A stretch of 61,563 bases of DNA from JBHELT01 sp046262935. Its GTDB lineage: Bacteria; Actinomycetota; CADDZG01; JAHWKV01. The stretch covers positions 1-61,563 of the forward strand of contig JBHELT010000089.1 of NCBI GenBank assembly GCA_046262935.1, read 5' to 3'. Position numbers and translations under genes: made by a program. The notes under the pieces were generated by a model. The model did not search any database. It was not told the DNA's origin and saw only the letters and a list, made by a program, of their open reading frames with translations. Shown in pieces: positions 57,937 through 61,563 of this stretch. Positions within the stretch are counted from its first letter, which is position 1, and the number at the start of each line of letters is the position of its first letter.

Positions 57937-59025
57937 ATGAGGATTCTGATTTTCAATTGGAAAGACCTAAAGCATCCAGCGGCAGGGGGAGCGGAGGTCT
58001 TCACGCATGAAGTTGCGAAGCGCTGGGTTGAGTGGGGCAATCAAGTCATGCTGTTCTGTGCCTCGCATCCCACACTTGCGCCGACGGAGGAGGTCGAAGG
58101 GATCAGAGTAATTCGTCGTGGTGGGAGACTCTCTGTCTACAGACAGGCGCCTCGTTTCTACGAGCGCGAAGGCGTCGGCAGTTTCGACGCAGTAATTGAC
58201 GAAGTGAACACTAGACCATTTATGACACCACGGTTCGTTCGCGACGTTCCAGTCATTGCCCTTATTCACCAGGTTTGCCGCGAAATATGGTGGTACGAGT
58301 TCCCGTTCCCACTAGCTATGCTCGGTCGCTTTGTGCTCGAACCCCTGTGGCTTAAGGGTTACCGCAATGTTCCAACGATCACTGTCTCCGAGTCCAGCCG
58401 TGAGTCACTAGCCGATTACGGCCTGCGCGACATAACTGTCGTGCCAGAGGGTCTAAGTCTGCCTGATGGCCCCCTGCCGGACCTTCCGAAGGAGTCTGTG
58501 CCAACCTTGCTTTTCGTGGGCCGTCTGGCGCGGAACAAGAGACCTGCTCATGCAATCAAAGCATTCCGTCTACTGAAAGACTCGGTACCCGATGCGAAGC
58601 TCTGGATCGTTGGGACGGGTCATCGCGGGGATAGTTTGCGGCGCAAAGCCCCGGAAGGGGTTACGTTTTGGGGCGGGGTGTCTCTTGAGCGAAAGATTGA
58701 ATTGATGGCGCGCGCCCACCTGCTAGTGGTTCCGTCTGTCCGCGAAGGATGGGGCCTAATCGTGAGTGAGGGCGCCAGCGTTGGCACCCCATCAGTTGCA
58801 TACAGGGTTGCTGGGTTGGTGGACTCAATTTCCAAGTCAGGAATGGGCGTTCTCGTAGAACCCAGACCAGCCGCCTTGGCAGAGGGGCTTCAACGACTTC
58901 TCGGCGAGGGAAAGGGCGAATTCCCCAAGTCTTACTTCCCTGAGAATTGGAATGAAACGGCCGAGGCAATGCTTCAGGTTATCCGACGACAGCGGGCATT
59001 ACAGTCTTCCGGGGGAAGTCAATGA
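57937..59025 (+). CDS. GT4 glycosyltransferase
   Basis: 362 residues from ATG 57937. GT-B fold of family 4: MRILIFNWKDLKHPAAGGAE with the glycine-rich acceptor loop, FDAVIDEVNTRPFMTPRFVR, YRNVPTITVSESSRESLADY, LLFVGRLARNKRPAHAIKAF, and the nucleotide-sugar motif PSVREGWGLIVSEGASVGTP (E-x7-E). It adds a sugar to a lipid-linked or protein-linked glycan. It overlaps the next gene as ATGA. Its 5' end is the template for the degraded copy at 56896 and the likely source of the start of the gene at 55356. Confidence 0.9.
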   Translation: MRILIFNWKDLKHPAAGGAEVFTHEVAKRWVEWGNQVMLFCASHPTLAPTEEVEGIRVIRRGGRLSVYRQAPRFYEREGVGSFDAVIDEVNTRPFMTPRFVRDVPVIALIHQVCREIWWYEFPFPLAMLGRFVLEPLWLKGYRNVPTITVSESSRESLADYGLRDITVVPEGLSLPDGPLPDLPKESVPTLLFVGRLARNKRPAHAIKAFRLLKDSVPDAKLWIVGTGHRGDSLRRKAPEGVTFWGGVSLERKIELMARAHLLVVPSVREGWGLIVSEGASVGTPSVAYRVAGLVDSISKSGMGVLVEPRPAALAEGLQRLLGEGKGEFPKSYFPENWNETAEAMLQVIRRQRALQSSGGSQ

Positions 59026-60779
59026 ATCCTACTCAAGAAAAGGAATCGAGAGGGCGCCCGAGAGTAACTTTCATCGTACCGACGCGCAACTCTCAAAGAA
59101 CGCTAGGGAGCTGCCTGAGGTCCATCCGAGAACAGACTAATGATCAGGTCGAAATTATTGTTGTAGATAACAGTTCATCCGATGCAACGGTGAGGATCGC
59201 CGCGCACTTCAGCGACATAGTCAAGACGGCTGGCCCCGAGCGGTCTGCGCAGAGAAATGCCGGTGCGTGGGCAGCCTCTGGAGATTACTTAGCTTTCATC
59301 GACAGCGACATGGTCCTTTCGGGGGATATCGCAGAAGAAATCGTCCAAGAATTCGAGTCGAATCCGGATGTAGGGTCTCTAGTGATACCCGAGGTCGTCA
59401 CTACGGGGGGCTTCTGGCAACGATGCAGAGCCCTGGAAAAGAGCGGTTATATGGGGGACGAGGCGGTTGAAGCCGCACGCGTATTCAGGAAAGATACCTT
59501 TGCTGCTATAGGTGGGTATAACGAGGAATTAACCGCGGGCGAGGATTGGGAACTTTCGGATCGGATTAAGTCGGCTGGGGGCCGAGTCGGGCGAGTCCGT
59601 TCGTACGTTAACCATGACGAATCAGGCCTGACTCTCCGCGCTGCATTCAAGAAAAAGAAGTATTACGGTGCCTCTTTCCGGCATTTCCTATCTCAAAGCG
59701 AGCAGTCGAACAGGCGGAGATTGTTCAGGCGCTCACTCCTCCGCCCCTTTCGATTGTTCAGAAGAGATCCCTTTCATGTTGCGGGTCTATACGTTCTGAA
59801 GTCGGTTGAATTGATGGGATTACTTGCCGGAGTGATTGCGAGCAGCCGAAGGAAGGCGATTTCCTTCAAGTCCAAACCACCCCCAAGTCAGTTTGGGGGT
59901 CCCCAGCTGCCATCTTTGGATATTGGTATCCCAGCCTATAACGAGGGAAAATCGATCCTATTCACGCTGGAGTCTTTGTCGGCTGCATTGAGTGAAATGG
60001 GTCTTCACTCTCGAATCATTCTGAGCGACTCTTCCGACAGTGAAGAAACAGAGCAGACTGCGGAAGAGTGGGCTAGACGAGAAGGGTTTGCTCTTATTGT
60101 CGATCGGAGTGAAAGCCGACGCAGCACGAAGGAAGCGCGGAATGTAATTCTTGACCGAGCCGACGCAGATATCCTAGTGATGGTCGACGCCGATGTCGTT
60201 ATCCCAACGGATGCACTCAAAATCTTGCTATCAGAGATGGAAGAAGCAACCTCCGCAAGAGTGGCAATTGGAAGCGTACTGCCAGATGCACGGTACATTC
60301 GCAGAAGAAACCTCGCATCTGCCTGGCAGATGTGGGTAAGCCGACGAATCGCCAGACTTTCCGATGTATCGGAGGTTCGTGCAGAAGCAGCGTTCTGCGC
60401 GATGCGGAAGTCCTTTTACCAGCAGTACCGATATCCCGAACTCACCGGGGCAATCGTTGATGACATCGAGCTCGCGAACCACCTTCTTCAAAACCGGGTT
60501 GATGTTTTGAACTGTTGGCGAGCAGTTGCACTAAAAGTCCCAGCTGGGACGCAGGCAGATTTTTTTCGTCAGACCTACCGTGCATACTCGACAGGGGCGA
60601 AAAAAACAAGTCACTTGGGTCGAGCGCTGACTGCCATTGTTATGGAGGCTGTGCGACACCCCATCGCGTTCTGTTATTACTTGTCTGCTCGCATTCGGTG
60701 CAGGACACTAAGGAAGCAGGGCGACGCCCCCTTCAGTCCCTATTGGGATACCACTCCTTCAACCAAGCGCGACCATTGA
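59022..60779 (+). CDS. Bifunctional protein with two GT2 glycosyltransferase domains
   Basis: 585 residues. Domain 1 (about 13-240): RVTFIVPTRNSQRTLGSCLR, VEIIVVDNSSSDATVRIAAH, ERSAQRNAGAWAASGDYLAF, IDSDMVLSGDIAEEIVQEFE, LTAGEDWELSDRIKSAGG with the ED acid pair. A basic linker includes a possible membrane-associated segment (VLKSVELMGLLAGVIASSRR). Domain 2 (about 300-560): SLDIGIPAYNEGKSILFTLE, RIILSDSSDSEETEQTAEEW, ADILVMVDADVVIPTDALKI, LTGAIVDDIELANHLLQNRV. Both keep the DxD-like metal sites, so two sugars may be added in sequence. It overlaps the GT4 gene. Confidence 0.87.
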   Translation: MNPTQEKESRGRPRVTFIVPTRNSQRTLGSCLRSIREQTNDQVEIIVVDNSSSDATVRIAAHFSDIVKTAGPERSAQRNAGAWAASGDYLAFIDSDMVLSGDIAEEIVQEFESNPDVGSLVIPEVVTTGGFWQRCRALEKSGYMGDEAVEAARVFRKDTFAAIGGYNEELTAGEDWELSDRIKSAGGRVGRVRSYVNHDESGLTLRAAFKKKKYYGASFRHFLSQSEQSNRRRLFRRSLLRPFRLFRRDPFHVAGLYVLKSVELMGLLAGVIASSRRKAISFKSKPPPSQFGGPQLPSLDIGIPAYNEGKSILFTLESLSAALSEMGLHSRIILSDSSDSEETEQTAEEWARREGFALIVDRSESRRSTKEARNVILDRADADILVMVDADVVIPTDALKILLSEMEEATSARVAIGSVLPDARYIRRRNLASAWQMWVSRRIARLSDVSEVRAEAAFCAMRKSFYQQYRYPELTGAIVDDIELANHLLQNRVDVLNCWRAVALKVPAGTQADFFRQTYRAYSTGAKKTSHLGRALTAIVMEAVRHPIAFCYYLSARIRCRTLRKQGDAPFSPYWDTTPSTKRDH

Positions 60780-61022
60780 TCTAGTTTCTTTGAAACAATC
60801 GTCACCCTGCGAGCCAAGCGGATTTTGTCCATAATGTTTAGAAGGTTCGCGATTGTTCGTATCACGCAAATCGGAGCAAGGGTTAGCTTGTCGGTTGGCC
60901 GAGTTTCAGAAGAACCATGAAACTGGTCCCACCACCCCAGGATGACGATACTTACGGTCGCGGCCGCCAGTGCTAGTTAAACGTTCCCGACGCCTAGGGG
61001 AAGGGCCTCCCAGCTTCGGCCT

Positions 61023-61563
61023 TCAACGATTGCTCCCCACCAAGAAAAGCCTGCGCCGACGAACAGTCAAAACGATCCCAACGAAAAGTCCCAGGAGCAG
61101 TAGAACGGTTACTGCGAGGGACACCATCTTAGCGGTGTCGGCGAGCGTTTCAGGTCCATAAGCAAGGCTAACTTCGAAGTCGCCGCCCCGAGGAATCATC
61201 CATCCATTCGCATATCCATCGACTTGAACATGGCGCCAGGCTGGTGCTTGCCCGTTTTCAGTGATGAGTTTCCAACCCGGTGCGTATGTCTCAGTGAGCC
61301 ATAGAAGGAACGGGCCTTCGGCGTTACGGACATGTACGCGGAAGTTTGTAGGACTCGTTCGCTCGTAGGAAACCGTTGGCAAAATCCTCGTGAGCCCGAG
61401 TGGGGCAAGCGCGAGTCCCGCAGCCGACTCTCCCACAACCGCGACGCTTCGGTACGCCGTAACGTTATCGGTGCTGCCGTTGCCGTCGGCGTAGAGGAAT
61501 AAGCGCAGAGACGTTGTCCCCGGTTCTGGCAGCACGGTAATGTCCGCGTGATGCCAAGACGGT
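61023..61563 (-). CDS. C-terminal part of a large membrane protein (cut by window edge)
   Basis: 180 residues in an open frame that continues past the right edge. A beta-sandwich outer domain (SLRLFLYADGNGSTDNVTAY, RVHVRNAEGPFLLWLTETYA, YAPGWKLITENGQAP, YANGWMIPRGGDFEVSLAYG) is followed by one transmembrane helix (MVSLAVTVLLLLGLFVGIVL) and a basic tail (TVRRRRLFLVGSNR). The E-x-YAPGWK motif occurs at the end of YfhO-like and other GT-C membrane proteins in glycan loci, which fits the neighbours. The catalytic portion is not in the window. The 243 bases between it and the preceding gene hold no gene I can see, only a short GTTTC/GAAAC hairpin near 60787. Confidence 0.6.
   Translation of the reverse strand, partial: PSWHHADITVLPEPGTTSLRLFLYADGNGSTDNVTAYRSVAVVGESAAGLALAPLGLTRILPTVSYERTSPTNFRVHVRNAEGPFLLWLTETYAPGWKLITENGQAPAWRHVQVDGYANGWMIPRGGDFEVSLAYGPETLADTAKMVSLAVTVLLLLGLFVGIVLTVRRRRLFLVGSNR

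Noticed and set aside
1..61563. CRISPR arrays, tRNA/rRNA genes, transposases, phage genes, riboswitches for cobalamin
   Set aside because: I looked for regular short repeats, GTTCGANNC arms, DDE or integrase motifs and a B12 box near the B12-dependent mutases and saw none. A covariance-model scan could still find a short RNA.

Overview
The window looks like a chromosomal segment of an uncultivated, fairly GC-rich member of the Actinomycetota. Four things point there: a Zur of the FurB type, coenzyme F420 enzymes (an NpdG-type F420:NADP oxidoreductase and an FDOR-like split-barrel protein), an acyl-CoA carboxylase epsilon subunit, and 4-base stop/start overlaps with many GTG and TTG starts. 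Operon heads repeatedly carry a -10 box (TANNNT-like) only 5-9 bases before the start codon, which suggests widespread leaderless transcription. No rRNA, tRNA, CRISPR array, transposase or integrase was recognised. I cannot place it below phylum.

Layout. 1-6.2 kb (mostly minus strand): the start of an isocitrate dehydrogenase, a DUF218 protein, and a succinate dehydrogenase operon sdhC-sdhD-sdhA-X-Y-sdhB. X is a membrane-anchored methyltransferase and Y is a CADD-family protein that keeps the Tyr and Lys implicated in self-sacrificing p-aminobenzoate synthesis. 6.2-9.7 kb: Zur with its own operator, a ZIP metal transporter, a B12-domain-less methylmalonyl-CoA mutase subunit and NpdG. 9.7-13 kb: biotin carboxylase/BCCP subunit and biotin ligase, diverging around two identical palindromes, then a NYN nuclease. 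13.1-18.4 kb: a leucine-degradation operon (methylcrotonyl-CoA carboxylase beta and alpha, HMG-CoA lyase, methylglutaconyl-CoA hydratase). 18.4-23.5 kb: an envelope-stress cassette (LiaF-like protein, sensor kinase, response regulator, small membrane protein, DUF4097 membrane protein), then a cupredoxin-like lipoprotein and an LmeA-like protein. 23.5-27.8 kb: acyl-CoA dehydrogenase, L,D-transpeptidase, UDP-glucose dehydrogenase and UDP-xylose synthase.

27.7-45.9 kb is rich in ethylmalonyl-CoA and propionyl-CoA genes: ethylmalonyl-CoA mutase (meaA), a class V aminotransferase, a double-length 3-hydroxyacyl-CoA dehydrogenase, propionyl-CoA carboxylase beta and epsilon, crotonyl-CoA carboxylase/reductase (ccr), methylmalonyl/ethylmalonyl-CoA epimerase and thiolase. 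With the mutase, carboxylase and SDH genes to the left they outline acetyl-CoA assimilation through ethylmalonyl-CoA and return of propionyl-CoA to succinate. Interspersed are a type II toxin-antitoxin pair preceded by a 109-bp tandem noncoding repeat, two tandem secreted paralogues with strong GC hairpins behind them, and a secreted beta-propeller protein.

45.9-61.6 kb is a surface-polysaccharide region: two GT-C-like membrane proteins, several GT2 and GT4 glycosyltransferases, WecB and WecC for UDP-ManNAcA, a flippase fused to a GT2 glycosyltransferase, an arylsulfotransferase-like protein and an FkbM methyltransferase. The 55.3-58 kb part has three copies of the same glycosyltransferase 5' end, one intact, one decayed and one forming the start of another gene, suggesting cassette-like recombination.
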